A stretch of DNA of 64,000 bases from Loktanella sp. 5RATIMAR09 (GCF_001419985.1 NZ_LJAL01000004.1:361757-425756), one strand, 5' to 3'; shown: positions 9,961 through 19,303, counted from the stretch's first letter. The notes: generated by a model not told the origin, from the sequence alone. Numbers and translations: made by a program.

Positions 9961-10141
9961 ATCCCTTAGGTCCCACAACAAGGGGGCGTCGAAGAATCGC
10001 GCAACTGTCCGCAAAGGTGTTTCTCGTCCCGTGATCACCTGGGTCGGCTCATGCGTCCGGTGTACCCCCGACATCGGACGCATCCCCCACTTTACCCTCC
10101 CATTTCGTGGGCCTAGGGTGGCCGCAAAGGGAGATTGCAAC

Positions 10142-11005
10142 ATGGCGACCGGCAAAAACATCCGCACCTATTTCGAAGGCACATGGCATGAAGGCGACGT
10201 CCCTGTGATGCGCGCGGCGGATCATGGCGCGTGGCTGGGAACGACGGTTTTTGATGGCGCGCGCTTTGTGAACGGGCTCATGCCTGATCTTGACCTGCAT
10301 TGCGCCCGCGTGAACCGTTCAGCCGAGGCGCTGATGATCACGCCGACCGTCAGCACAAAAGACATGATCGCGATCACAAAAGAGGGTCTGGCAAAATACG
10401 CCACAGGCGCCGCCGTGTATATCCGCCCGATGTATTGGGCAATCCACGGCGATGCCACAGCGATTGTTCCCAGCGCCGAGGAAACCGGTTTTGCCATTTG
10501 TCTTGAAGAAATCCCTTTTGCTGCGGCAAGCGCCACGACAACACTGGGCCTGACCAAATTCCGCCGTCCTGTAATCGACGACGCGGTGGTGAACGCCAAG
10601 GCAGGCTGCCTTTACCCCAATAACGCCCGGATGCTGGCCGAGGTCCGCGCCCGTGGTTTTTCAAACGCACTCGTCGCCGATGCGATGGGCAACGTGGCCG
10701 AGACAGCAACCGCCAACGTCTTTATGGTCAAGGATGGCGAAGTTTTCACCCCCATCCCCAATGGCACCTTCCTGTCCGGCATCACGCGCGCACGGCACAT
10801 CTCGAACCTGCGTGCGGAAGGCGTCAAAGTGCATGAAACCGTACTCACCTTCGATGATTTCCGCGGCGCTGACGAGGTTTTTCTTTCGGGCAACATGTCC
10901 AAGGTGACGCCCGTCACCGCATTCGAGGATACGCAATATCAGGTTGGTCCTGTGACCCGCCAAGTACGTGAAATGTATTGGGACTGGGCGGCCGGCACTG
11001 CATAG
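10142..11005 (+). CDS. branched-chain amino acid aminotransferase (class IV)
   Basis: 287 aa from the ATG at 10142, preceded by GGGAGA; the frame is open further upstream but has no better site. PLP-dependent class IV fold: DHGAWLGTTVFDGAR near residue 28, the probable PLP lysine K153 in VVNAKAGCLYPNNARML, then GNVAETATANVFMV and the phosphate-binding loop region near TFLSGITRAR. It interconverts branched-chain amino acids and 2-oxo acids. A D-amino-acid aminotransferase or 4-amino-4-deoxychorismate lyase is less likely. Monocistronic as far as can be seen. Confidence 0.9.
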   Translation: MATGKNIRTYFEGTWHEGDVPVMRAADHGAWLGTTVFDGARFVNGLMPDLDLHCARVNRSAEALMITPTVSTKDMIAITKEGLAKYATGAAVYIRPMYWAIHGDATAIVPSAEETGFAICLEEIPFAAASATTTLGLTKFRRPVIDDAVVNAKAGCLYPNNARMLAEVRARGFSNALVADAMGNVAETATANVFMVKDGEVFTPIPNGTFLSGITRARHISNLRAEGVKVHETVLTFDDFRGADEVFLSGNMSKVTPVTAFEDTQYQVGPVTRQVREMYWDWAAGTA

Positions 11006-11074
11006 CAGGCAACGCAATCTGTCGTTGCCAGCACGTGAAGGATGCGCCACACTTACCCCAAGAGGGAGAGCAAC

Positions 11075-11530
11075 ATGCGTAAGTTTCTGGTCGTTTTGGA
11101 TGACAGCCGCGAGTGCCTGAATGCGATGCGCTTTGCTGCGATGCGCGCATCCCATACCGGTGGCGGCGTGGCTGTTCTGTCCATCATCCCGCCTGACGAA
11201 TTCAACCACTGGATCGGCGTGGGCGAGATCATGCGCGCCGAGGCCCGCGAGCGGATCGAAGTCCACTTTGAAGTCTTTGCGAAATGGATGCGCGACAAAC
11301 AGAACGTTGATCCTGAACTCGTGATCCGCGAAGGCGAGCCGCTCAGTGAAATTATCGCCTATGTGAACGAAGACCCCGAAATCGGCGTTTTGGTTCTGGG
11401 GGCCGGCATTGATAGCAAAGGCCCAGGGCCCCTGGTGTCACAACTCAGCAAGCAATCCGGTAGCCTGCCTGTCCCGATCACGATTGTGCCGGGTGATCTG
11501 TCCAAAGAACGGCTCGAGGCGATCACATAG
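11075..11530 (+). CDS. universal stress protein (UspA family)
   Basis: 151 aa from the ATG at 11075, with GAGGGAG upstream. One Usp domain: N-terminal KFLVVLDDSRECLNAMRFA and a C-terminal GVLVLGAGIDSKGPGPLVSQL region that fits the nucleotide-binding G-rich loop in approximate form. Usp proteins are cytosolic stress-associated ATP or AMP binders with no single defined reaction. It lies between the aminotransferase and nfuA, each with its own leader. Confidence 0.87.
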   Translation: MRKFLVVLDDSRECLNAMRFAAMRASHTGGGVAVLSIIPPDEFNHWIGVGEIMRAEARERIEVHFEVFAKWMRDKQNVDPELVIREGEPLSEIIAYVNEDPEIGVLVLGAGIDSKGPGPLVSQLSKQSGSLPVPITIVPGDLSKERLEAIT

Positions 11531-11619
11531 CCCTGCACGGCCGATTTAGAATCATTCCAAACCTTGACATCAGCGTCTGTCGGTCGCATATCTAAAGCCT
11601 GACAAAAAAGGTTGGCCAC

Positions 11620-12183
11620 ATGTTCATCCAGACTGAATCGACACCAAACCCCGCAACGCTCAAGTTTCTGCCCGGCCAGAACGTGCTTGAGGTCGGCACC
11701 GCCGACTTCCCAAGTGTCGAGGCGGCTGAAAACTCGCCGCTCGCCAAGCGCATCTTTGCCGCCGGTGGTGTGACGGGCGTCTTCTTTGGCCTTGATTTCG
11801 TGACCGTCACGAAGGCCGACGATGTCGCGTGGGACCACATCAAACCGGGTATTCTTGGCGCGATCATGGAGCACTATCAATCCGGTCAATCCGTGATGGC
11901 CGATGACCATAAACCGGTCAGCGGGCATGCCGAACACAGCGGCGAGGACGCCGAGATTGTCGGCCAGATCAAAGAACTGCTTGATACCCGCGTGCGCCCG
12001 GCCGTGGCACAGGATGGTGGCGACATCACCTTCCACGGATTTGAGCGCGGTATCGTGTACCTGCACATGCAAGGTGCATGCGCCGGTTGCCCGTCATCAA
12101 CGCTGACCCTGAAAATGGGTATTGAAAACCTGCTGCGCCACTACATCCCCGAGGTGGTCGAGGTGCGGCCAGTTGCAGCCTAA
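11620..12183 (+). CDS. nfuA: NfuA-type Fe-S cluster carrier
   Basis: 187 aa. An Nfu_N domain (MFIQTESTPNPATLKFLPG, residues 1-19 onwards) is followed by a C-terminal NifU-like domain with the cluster-binding pair C154-x-x-C157 in GACAGCPSSTLTLKMGIE. It delivers [4Fe-4S] clusters to client enzymes. The last 11 bases overlap the probable TTG start of tsaB, so the two may be translationally coupled. Confidence 0.93.
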   Translation: MFIQTESTPNPATLKFLPGQNVLEVGTADFPSVEAAENSPLAKRIFAAGGVTGVFFGLDFVTVTKADDVAWDHIKPGILGAIMEHYQSGQSVMADDHKPVSGHAEHSGEDAEIVGQIKELLDTRVRPAVAQDGGDITFHGFERGIVYLHMQGACAGCPSSTLTLKMGIENLLRHYIPEVVEVRPVAA

Positions 12184-12751
12184 GCCAATTATCTTGGCAT
12201 TCGACACATCGGCGGCGCATTGCGCCGCCGCTTTGCTGTTGGGCGACCGGATTGTCACGCGCGTCGATGAAATGGCCAAAGGGCAGGCCGAGCATCTGAT
12301 GCCGATGCTGGAAGACATGCTGACCGCTGAAGACCTGACATGGCGCGACCTTGACGGCATCGGGGTTGGTGTCGGCCCCGGGAATTTCACAGGCATTCGC
12401 ATCGCGCTATCTGCCGCACGCGGTCTGGCTCTCGGCCTTGGCAAACCGGCAATTGGCGTGAACGGGTTTGACGCCCGCGCCCATGGCGAAACGCTCCCCT
12501 ACACGGCAACCATTCCCGCCCCGCGCGACCAGTCCTACACCCAAGAATTCCGCGACGATGGCACGACAAGCGATCCCGTCCAGAGCGCAGAGCCCGCACA
12601 TGCGCAAAAGGGCGCAGAGGTGCTGATCAGCGCCGTTGCCCAAATCACTGCTTCGCGCCTCGCAACAGACCACCCGCGCCCAGCGCCCCTTTATATCCGC
12701 AGCGCGGACGCCGCCCCGCCGCGCGATCCTGCACCGGTCTTGCTGCCATGA
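12173..12751 (+). CDS. tsaB: tRNA threonylcarbamoyladenosine biosynthesis protein TsaB
   Basis: 192 aa from a TTG at 12173 (MQPKPIILAFDTSA). No ATG is available before the conserved ILAFDTSAAHCAAAL N-terminus, and an earlier TTG at 12122 would place unrelated residues ahead of it. The ASKHA motif GIGVGVGPGNFTGIRIALSAARGLA is diagnostic. TsaB partners with TsaD and TsaE in t6A modification of tRNAs. It overlaps nfuA upstream and rimI downstream (ATGA). Confidence 0.9.
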   Translation: MQPKPIILAFDTSAAHCAAALLLGDRIVTRVDEMAKGQAEHLMPMLEDMLTAEDLTWRDLDGIGVGVGPGNFTGIRIALSAARGLALGLGKPAIGVNGFDARAHGETLPYTATIPAPRDQSYTQEFRDDGTTSDPVQSAEPAHAQKGAEVLISAVAQITASRLATDHPRPAPLYIRSADAAPPRDPAPVLLP

Positions 12752-13167
12752 CGCCATCAGAGCTGGCTACACTTCATGCGGCCGCGTTCAGCGCGACACG
12801 CGCGTGGTCGGCCGATGAATTTGCGGACCTGCTCAAACACCCCGGCACTTTTGTGATCGGTGATGCGCACAGTTTTGCGCTGATCCGCACCGTGCTGGAT
12901 GAAGCCGAACTTTTGACGATCGCCACCGCCCCCACGATGCGGCGACAGGGCCTTGCACGCGCCGCATTGACGGCAGGTGAGAGACGGGCGCAAACAGAAG
13001 GCGCTGTCACACTCTTTCTTGAGGTCGCAGAAGACAACGACCCGGCAATCGCACTTTACACCGCGTCCGGCTATCGCCAGATCGGGCGGCGTCCCGGCTA
13101 TTATCTGCCTAAAGATGGGGCACCATTGGCCGCCCTCGTCTTGCGCAAGTCACTGACTGTGATCTGA
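12748..13167 (+). CDS. rimI: ribosomal protein S18-alanine N-acetyltransferase-like GNAT protein
   Basis: 139 aa GNAT domain. The acetyl-CoA pyrophosphate-binding segment is ATAPTMRRQGLARAALTAGE (the usual Q/RxxGxG/A loop), followed by LFLEVAEDNDPAIALYTASGY, the standard RimI C-terminal pattern. RimI acetylates the N-terminal alanine of ribosomal protein S18. The position directly after tsaB, overlapping it by ATGA, is the conserved tsaB-rimI pairing and supports the specific name. Confidence 0.88.
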   Translation: MTPSELATLHAAAFSATRAWSADEFADLLKHPGTFVIGDAHSFALIRTVLDEAELLTIATAPTMRRQGLARAALTAGERRAQTEGAVTLFLEVAEDNDPAIALYTASGYRQIGRRPGYYLPKDGAPLAALVLRKSLTVI

Positions 13168-13354
13168 CTTGGCGTCAGCCTGTCGATAACGGTGATTTTG
13201 ACCTTTCGACGCCTGATATCACTTAAAAAGCGGTTGATCTTCCCCGCAAGGCAAGGCCTTATCTTACGATGACCGGCATCAGATCGGCTCAGACTTCACT
13301 GAGGGGGGCACCACGCCCGCAAAACACCTCGCGTAACGACCTGGGAGACTACGA

Positions 13355-14350
13355 ATGACACTTATGCAAAAATTTCTCGGCGCATCTGCCGTACTGGCGT
13401 TGACAGCCGGTACTGCCGCTGCAGACCCCGCAATCCTGTTCGATCTTGGTGGCAAGTTCGACAAATCCTTCAACGAAAGCGCCTATAACGGGGCCGAGCG
13501 TTGGGCGACCGAAACAGGCGGCTCTTACGCCGAGGTCGAAATCCAGTCTGACGCGCAGCGTGAACAGGCCATCCGCCGTTTCGCTGAATCCGGCGCAAAC
13601 CCGATCGTTATGGCAGGCTTTTCATGGGCCACACCACTGGCCGAAGTCGCAGCCGACTATCCAGACACCAAGTTTGCTATCATCGACATGGTCGTTGACG
13701 CGCCCAACGTCCGCTCTGTTGTGTTCAACGAGCATGAAGGGTCCTACCTTGTCGGCATGATGGCCGCGATGGCCTCCGAGAGCGGCACCGTGTCCTTCGT
13801 GGGTGGCATGGACATCCCGCTGATCCGCAAGTTCGCTTGTGGCTACGCGCAAGGTGCACTGGCCGTGAACCCCGACGCTACCGTCATTGCCAACATGACG
13901 GGCACGACTCCTGCCGCTTGGAACGATCCGGTGAAAGGCTCCGAACTGACACTGGCACAGATCAGCCAAGGGTCTGACGTTGTGTTTGCAGCCGCTGGCG
14001 GCACCGGCGTTGGCGTTCTGCAAACTGCAGCTGACGAAGACATCCTGTCCATCGGCGTTGACGCAAACCAGAACTACCTGCACCCGGGCGAGGTTCTGAC
14101 ATCCATGCTCAAGCGCGTTGATAACGCGGTCTATGAGGCCTTCACACAAGGCACAGACCTTGAAACAGGCTTCAACGTCATGGGCGTTGCGAACGAAGGC
14201 GTGGGCTACGCGCTGGACGAATTCAACGCAGAGCTGGTGACCGCCGACATGCAAGCCGCCGTTGACGCAGCAGCCGCATCCATCGCCGCAGGCGAACTGG
14301 TTGTCCACGACTACACAGCTGACGAAACCTGCCCCGCGCTGAGCTTCTAA
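13355..14350 (+). CDS. BMP family nucleoside-binding periplasmic protein
   Basis: 331 aa. The signal peptide ends near AGTAAA/DPAILFD, with no lipobox, so it is a soluble periplasmic receptor. The mature part has the BMP/PnrA fold: DLGGKFDKSFNESAYNGAERW, VGMMAAM, VGGMDIPLIRKFACGYAQG and ADEDILSIGVDANQNYLHPG. Family members bind purine nucleosides for an ABC importer, which fits the transporter genes that follow and the phosphorylase at the end of the operon. A hairpin follows the stop, so the receptor is likely made in excess over the membrane parts. Confidence 0.93.
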   Translation: MTLMQKFLGASAVLALTAGTAAADPAILFDLGGKFDKSFNESAYNGAERWATETGGSYAEVEIQSDAQREQAIRRFAESGANPIVMAGFSWATPLAEVAADYPDTKFAIIDMVVDAPNVRSVVFNEHEGSYLVGMMAAMASESGTVSFVGGMDIPLIRKFACGYAQGALAVNPDATVIANMTGTTPAAWNDPVKGSELTLAQISQGSDVVFAAAGGTGVGVLQTAADEDILSIGVDANQNYLHPGEVLTSMLKRVDNAVYEAFTQGTDLETGFNVMGVANEGVGYALDEFNAELVTADMQAAVDAAAASIAAGELVVHDYTADETCPALSF

Positions 14351-14374
14351 GCCAGTCCTGACGGCCAAAACAAC

Positions 14375-14408
14375 AAAGGCCGCGCTGAGCAATCGGTGCG
14401 GCCTTTTG
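14375..14408 (+). terminator. hairpin after the nucleoside-binding protein gene
   Basis: Arms AAAGGCCGC (14375-14383) and GCGGCCTTT (14398-14406) form a 9-bp stem running into a short T run. It lies 24 bases after the receptor stop and before the ATPase gene. It could act as a partial terminator or 3' stabiliser that sets receptor-to-transporter stoichiometry. Confidence 0.7.
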
Positions 14409-14428
14409 CATAAGGAACAGGTGCCAAT

Positions 14429-16033
14429 ATGTCCGATACAGCCCCCGCGATTGAGCTGAAAGGTATTTCCAAAGCCTTTGGCCCTGTTCAGGCCAACAAA
14501 GACATCTCGATCCGCGTCATGCCCGGGACGATCCACGGGATCATCGGCGAAAACGGCGCGGGCAAGTCCACGCTGATGTCGATCCTCTACGGCTTCTACA
14601 AAGCCGACAAAGGCGAGATTTTCATCGCGGGCAAAAAAACATCCATTCCTGACAGTCAGGCGGCAATCGCTGCAGGCATCGGGATGGTGTTCCAGCATTT
14701 CAAACTGGTAGAAAACTTTACCGTTCTGGAAAACGTGGTTCTGGGGGCCGAGGACAGCGGCCTGTTGCGCCCGTCACTGGCACGCGCGCGGCGCGAACTC
14801 AAAAGCCTTGCTGAAGAATACGAACTGAACGTCGATCCGGACGCTCTGATCGAAGAGGTCGGCGTCGGCATGCAACAGCGTGTCGAGATCCTCAAGGCGC
14901 TGTACCGCAAAGCCGATATTCTCATCTTGGATGAACCCACAGGTGTGCTGACACCCGCCGAAGCAGACCATTTATTCCGCATCCTTGAGAACCTTAAGCG
15001 CGAGGGCAAAACGATTATCCTGATCACGCATAAACTGCGCGAAATCATGGAAATCACCGATACTGTCAGCGTGATGCGGCGGGGCGAAATGACCGCAACA
15101 GTCAAGACCTCTGAAACCAGCCCGCCCGCGCTGGCCGAACTGATGGTCGGCCGCAAGGTATTGCTGCGCGTGGACAAGGCGCCGGCGCAGATCGGGCGCA
15201 AAATCCTTGAGGTCAAAGACCTTAATGTAACTGACAGCAAAGGCGTTCATCGTCTTAAAGGCGTCAGCTTTGACGTACATGCCGGCGAAATCCTCGGGAT
15301 CGCGGGTGTCGCAGGCAACGGGCAGTCCGAGTTGCTGGAAGTGCTGGGCGGCTATGAAAAGGCCACCGGCAGCATCAAGGTGAACGGCGATGAAATTGAT
15401 CTGACAGGTGCGAAATCCAACGGCCAGAGCAGACGCGCGCGCGGCATCAGTCACGTCCCCGAAGACCGCCAGCGCGAAGGGCTGATCATGGACTTTCAGG
15501 CGTGGGAAAACACCGCCTTTGGCTATCATCACGATGCGCGCTATCAGAAAAACAGATTGCTGATGGACAATGCAGCCATCCGTAAAGACACCGAAGAAAA
15601 GATGGCGCGTTTCGACGTCCGCCCGCCCGATCCAAGCCTTGCCGCGAAGAGCTTTTCAGGCGGCAACCAGCAGAAAATCGTCCTCGCGCGCGAGATTGAA
15701 CGCAACCCTGACCTTTTGCTGATCGGGCAACCGACACGCGGCGTGGACATTGGGGCGATCGAATTTATCCACCAGCAGATTGTTGCACTTAGGGATCAGG
15801 GCAAAGCAATTTTGTTGGTTTCCGTGGAGTTAGAAGAGATTTTGTCGCTCTCAGACCGGATTGCGGTTATGTTTGACGGAAAAATAATGGGCGAGCGGAT
15901 GCCTCAGGACACAGACGAAAAAGAACTCGGGCTCTTGATGGCCGGGATGACCACCGAACCGCGTGGGCCACTCCATGAGGCTGTCGCGGCACAACTGGCG
16001 ACCGCAGGCCGCGGCACGGCCAAGGAGGTCTGA
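14429..16033 (+). CDS. nucleoside ABC transporter, ATP-binding protein (double ATPase)
   Basis: 534 aa with two ABC domains, as in YufO/sugar-type importers. The first has Walker A GENGAGKSTL (about residues 36-45), a signature region reading GVGMQQRVEILKAL (a degenerate C-loop) and Walker B ILILDEPT. The second has GVAGNGQSELLEV in place of a classical Walker A, signature SFSGGNQQKIVLAREI, and LLIGQPTRGVD. Such asymmetry is normal for this family. It energises the two permeases at 16037 and 17545. It starts 21 bases after the hairpin. Confidence 0.95.
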   Translation: MSDTAPAIELKGISKAFGPVQANKDISIRVMPGTIHGIIGENGAGKSTLMSILYGFYKADKGEIFIAGKKTSIPDSQAAIAAGIGMVFQHFKLVENFTVLENVVLGAEDSGLLRPSLARARRELKSLAEEYELNVDPDALIEEVGVGMQQRVEILKALYRKADILILDEPTGVLTPAEADHLFRILENLKREGKTIILITHKLREIMEITDTVSVMRRGEMTATVKTSETSPPALAELMVGRKVLLRVDKAPAQIGRKILEVKDLNVTDSKGVHRLKGVSFDVHAGEILGIAGVAGNGQSELLEVLGGYEKATGSIKVNGDEIDLTGAKSNGQSRRARGISHVPEDRQREGLIMDFQAWENTAFGYHHDARYQKNRLLMDNAAIRKDTEEKMARFDVRPPDPSLAAKSFSGGNQQKIVLAREIERNPDLLLIGQPTRGVDIGAIEFIHQQIVALRDQGKAILLVSVELEEILSLSDRIAVMFDGKIMGERMPQDTDEKELGLLMAGMTTEPRGPLHEAVAAQLATAGRGTAKEV

Positions 16034-16036
16034 GGA

Positions 16037-17128
16037 ATGGATGTGATGCCAAAGTGGGCCGACGTCGTCCTGATCCCCCTGATCTCGATCCTGCTTGCGG
16101 CGATCCTGTCTGCCTTGGTCATTCTGGCCATCGGTGAAAATCCGTGGGCCGCGCTCAAGCTGATGGTGAATGGCGCTTTGGGCTCCACTTATGGCTGGGG
16201 GTATACGCTCTATTACGCCACAAACTTTATCTTCACCGGTCTTGCCGTCGCCATCGCATTTCATGCGCGGTTGTTCAACATCGGCGGGGAAGGACAGGCC
16301 CTCATCGGCGGTCTGGGTGTCGCTGTCATCTGCCTGTTCATCCCGTGGCCACATTGGACGCTGGCGCTTTTGGGCTCTGCGATCGGCGCGGCGCTCTTTG
16401 GTGCGGCATGGGCCGCAATCCCCGCATTCCTGCAGGCCAAACGCGGCAGCCACATCGTGATCACCACGATCATGTTCAACTTTATCGCGGCTGCGGTACT
16501 GAACTACTTTCTGATCGGTGCATTGAAAGCACCCGGCATGGAACCGGCAACCGCCAAATTCCCACAAGCAACGCACCTTCCCTCGTTTCAGGACATGTTC
16601 AACTTCGGCGAAACGACATTCTTCCGTGGCGCACCCGCCAACGTGACTTTCTTTGTCGCCATCGCGGCCTGTCTGTTTCTTTGGATCCTGATCTGGAAAA
16701 CACGGCTTGGGTATGAACTGCGGTCCTTCGGGCACTCGGAATCGGCGGCAAAATACGCGGGCATCAGCCCGACCAAAATCATCATGGTCACCATGCTTAT
16801 CTCCGGCGGTCTCGCCGGCATGATGGCCATCAACAACGTCCAGGGCGAGGCCGAACGGCTGGTCCTGAACGCAGTGGAGGGGGCGGGCTTTATCGGCATC
16901 GCCGTCGCACTGATGGGGCGCAGCCATCCTTTCGGGGTATTGCTGGCGGCCCTTCTTTTCGGCTTTCTATATCAAGGCGGCGCAGAACTCGCCCTATGGA
17001 CGTCGATCCCCCGTGAGCTGATTATTGTAATACAGGCTTTGGTAATCCTCTTCACGGGTGCACTGGATAATATGGTGCGCATGCCGCTCGAGCGGCTATT
17101 CCTGGCAATGAGGAGAGCAAAAACATGA
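16037..17128 (+). CDS. nucleoside ABC transporter permease 1
   Basis: 363 aa, about 9-10 membrane segments, BPD_transp_2 family (YufP-like). Signature stretches are FHARLFNIGGEGQALIGG (about residues 75-92) and AEAERL-like EGAGFIGIAVALMGRSHPFG near 275-295. It pairs with the second permease to form the membrane channel of the BMP-type importer. It begins 3 bases after the ATPase stop and overlaps the next small gene by ATGA. Confidence 0.94.
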   Translation: MDVMPKWADVVLIPLISILLAAILSALVILAIGENPWAALKLMVNGALGSTYGWGYTLYYATNFIFTGLAVAIAFHARLFNIGGEGQALIGGLGVAVICLFIPWPHWTLALLGSAIGAALFGAAWAAIPAFLQAKRGSHIVITTIMFNFIAAAVLNYFLIGALKAPGMEPATAKFPQATHLPSFQDMFNFGETTFFRGAPANVTFFVAIAACLFLWILIWKTRLGYELRSFGHSESAAKYAGISPTKIIMVTMLISGGLAGMMAINNVQGEAERLVLNAVEGAGFIGIAVALMGRSHPFGVLLAALLFGFLYQGGAELALWTSIPRELIIVIQALVILFTGALDNMVRMPLERLFLAMRRAKT

Positions 17129-17544
17129 CAGGACAATTCAAAGTCGGTGTCGATGATGACACCGGAGCAGACCTGGGCTTTGTGCTCAGTTGTTTGGCAC
17201 TCGGCATGATTTCGATGGAAGAGCTCCACCAGTGGGTTCACCATGTGATTGAGCAAACCCCCGCAGCCGAAGTACCGCCGCATCTGGTGGCACTTTTGTC
17301 ACTGCAACGCCCGACAAGCGTGTTGATGCCAGCAGAAAACGTGATGCCGCGCGTCCCGCATGATCCGTTCATTACAGATGACCGGTTCGATGCGATGCTG
17401 GGCTTGCAGTTTTTTCTGCGCAAAGACAAAACACAGGCCGTGGACATCACCCAAGCCGAGGCCGAAGCCGCCCTGCGCCGCAATCCAGAGGTCGCCGACC
17501 GCTTCTTTGACCTCTTCCCCTTCCTGATGGAGAAAGCTGCCTAA
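17125..17544 (+). CDS. unknown 139-aa protein inside the nucleoside importer operon
   Basis: I do not recognise a family. The protein is soluble-looking, rich in Leu, Glu and Pro, with no signal peptide, membrane segment or Cys pair typical of metal sites; a segment LHQWVHHVIEQ is amphipathic. It overlaps the first permease by ATGA, and its stop is followed directly by the ATG of the second permease. It must therefore be translated together with the transporter. It could be a cytosolic accessory or regulatory part of the importer, but this is inference from position only. Confidence 0.8.
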   Translation: MTGQFKVGVDDDTGADLGFVLSCLALGMISMEELHQWVHHVIEQTPAAEVPPHLVALLSLQRPTSVLMPAENVMPRVPHDPFITDDRFDAMLGLQFFLRKDKTQAVDITQAEAEAALRRNPEVADRFFDLFPFLMEKAA

Positions 17545-18513
17545 ATGGATTTTGCGACCCTTTTGCAGATGCTGGACGCCACGTTGCGTCTGGCAACCCC
17601 GCTTCTTCTGGCCTGTCTTGCAGGTCTGTTTTCCGAGCGGGCCGGTATCTTTGATATCGGGCTTGAGGGTAAAATGCTGGCAGCAGCTTTTCTATCGGCC
17701 GCCATCGCCGCAGTGACCGGCAATGTATGGCTCGGGCTGTTGGCAGGCATCGGCGCGTCGATGATCCTGTCGGCGGTGCACGGGCTTGCCTCGATCACCT
17801 TTCGCGGGAACCAACTGATCTCGGGCGTCGCGATCAATTTTCTGGCGGCAGGTCTGACGGTTGTCATTGCGCAAAGCTGGTTCGCCCAGGGCGGGCGGAC
17901 CCCGCAACTGTCGGGGGATGCGCGGTTCAATCCGATTCAACTGCCCTTTGCCGAAGCACTCCAGAACGTGCCCGTCATCGGGCCGATCTACTATGAACTG
18001 ATTTCCGGCCACACGATCCTTGTTTATGTCGCCCTGCTGATGGTGCCGTTGACGTGGTGGATCCTGTTCCGCACCCGCTTTGGTCTGCGTCTGCGTGCCG
18101 TGGGCGAAAACCCTGCCGCCGTTGATACCGCAGGCGTGTCGGTGATCTGGCTGCGTTTTGCCGCCGTGGGCATCTGTGGCGTTCTCTGCGGCATCGCAGG
18201 CGCCTATCTTGCCACAGCCCTGCAAGCGGGCTTTGTCAAAGACATGAGCGCGGGGCGCGGCTATATCGCGCTGGCAGCACTGATTTTTGCCAAATGGCGG
18301 CCGTGGTATGCACTCTATGCCTGCCTGCTCTTTGGTTTCCTGCAGGCGATGTCCCTACGCTCGGACGTGGTGGCGAATGTTGTCGGCTTCCAGGTGAACG
18401 GCCAGTTCCTTGACGTGCTGCCCTATATCCTGACGGTCGTCATTCTGGCCGGTTTTGTTGGCAAGGCGATCCCGCCACGTGCAGGGGGCGCGCCTTATGT
18501 CAAAGAACGCTAA
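17545..18513 (+). CDS. nucleoside ABC transporter permease 2
   Basis: 322 aa, about 8-9 membrane segments, BPD_transp_2 family (YufQ-like). The N-terminal FSERAGIFDIGLEGKMLAAAF motif (about residues 30-50) parallels the NIGGEGQ motif of the partner permease. GAYLATALQAGFVKDMSAGRGYIALAALIFAKWRP near 225-260 is typical. The start abuts the stop of the 139-aa gene, and the 3' end overlaps the phosphorylase by 17 bases. Confidence 0.94.
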   Translation: MDFATLLQMLDATLRLATPLLLACLAGLFSERAGIFDIGLEGKMLAAAFLSAAIAAVTGNVWLGLLAGIGASMILSAVHGLASITFRGNQLISGVAINFLAAGLTVVIAQSWFAQGGRTPQLSGDARFNPIQLPFAEALQNVPVIGPIYYELISGHTILVYVALLMVPLTWWILFRTRFGLRLRAVGENPAAVDTAGVSVIWLRFAAVGICGVLCGIAGAYLATALQAGFVKDMSAGRGYIALAALIFAKWRPWYALYACLLFGFLQAMSLRSDVVANVVGFQVNGQFLDVLPYILTVVILAGFVGKAIPPRAGGAPYVKER

Positions 18514-19303
18514 AGACCTCGCCACCCTGATCAGAAAGGCGGCGGGTGACGCGCCCGTCCGTATTGGCCTGATCCTCGGATCGGGCCTGGGGCATATCGC
18601 AAACGAAGTGGACGGCACCGCCATTCCTTACACCGACCTGCCCGGCTTTCCCCATGCCGGTGTGTCGGGCCATAACCCCAATCTTGTGATCGGCACCCTT
18701 GAGGGGGTGCGCGTCGCTGTGTTCGGCGGACGTGCGCATTATTACGAAAGCGGGCGCGGTGACGCCATGCGCCTGCCCTTGGAGGTCCTGCGTGAACTGG
18801 GGGGCGATACGATGATCGCCACCAATGCGGCGGGCTCGATGCAGGTCGATATGCCCACAGGCTCCATCATGTGCCTGTCCGACCATATCAATTTCTCCGG
18901 CCTGAACCCCCTGATCGGCGAGCAGACCGACGCGCGCTTTGTGCCGATGAAAGACGCCTACGATCCTGCAATCCGCAAAGCGCTACATGCCGCCGCCAAA
19001 GCCGCTGATGTTGCAATGGCTGACGGTGTTTACGCGTGGTATTCGGGCCCTTCGTTCGAGACACCTGCCGAAATCCGCGCGATCAAGATGCTGGGGGCTG
19101 ACGCCGTTGGCATGTCCACCGTCCCAGAAGTCATCCTTGCGCGGTTCCTTGGCCTCAAAGCCGCTGCAATCTCGACCATCACCAACATGGCCGCAGGGAT
19201 GAGCGACGAAGCGATCAGCCACGAACATACCAAAGCCATGGCCCCGATCGGGGCGGCCAAGCTGGAAAAAGTTCTGCGCGGTTATCTGCGGTCCCTGCCC
19301 TAA
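18497..19303 (+). CDS. purine nucleoside phosphorylase (PNP-I/trimeric type)
   Basis: 268 aa from the ATG at 18497 (MSKNAKDL), which has CAGGGGG upstream. Motifs: LILGSGLGHIANEVDG with the phosphate-binding serine, FGGRAHYYESG, ATNAAGSM, and GPSFETPAEIRAIKMLGADAVGMSTVPE, followed by TNMAAG carrying the base-contacting Asn. It splits imported purine nucleosides into base and (deoxy)ribose-1-phosphate. Its place as last gene of the importer operon makes a salvage route plausible. A different, hexameric-type phosphorylase is encoded at 29150. Confidence 0.93.
   Translation: MSKNAKDLATLIRKAAGDAPVRIGLILGSGLGHIANEVDGTAIPYTDLPGFPHAGVSGHNPNLVIGTLEGVRVAVFGGRAHYYESGRGDAMRLPLEVLRELGGDTMIATNAAGSMQVDMPTGSIMCLSDHINFSGLNPLIGEQTDARFVPMKDAYDPAIRKALHAAAKAADVAMADGVYAWYSGPSFETPAEIRAIKMLGADAVGMSTVPEVILARFLGLKAAAISTITNMAAGMSDEAISHEHTKAMAPIGAAKLEKVLRGYLRSLP

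Noticed and set aside
9228..10038. GTGATCAC cores at about 9229 and 10031
   Set aside because: They lack the outer T and A of TGTGATCACA and are unpaired; other such cores (16457, 29764, 31608) lie inside genes, so the 8-base core alone is not informative.
13622..14698. 358-codon minus-strand frame opposite the nucleoside-binding protein and ATPase genes
   Set aside because: It is antisense to two well-supported genes and its composition (Cys/His/Gly/Val) is that of a shadow frame.
15851..16927. 358-codon minus-strand frame opposite the transporter genes
   Set aside because: Antisense to the ATPase and permease, with the His/Asp/Gln-rich composition of reversed coding DNA.
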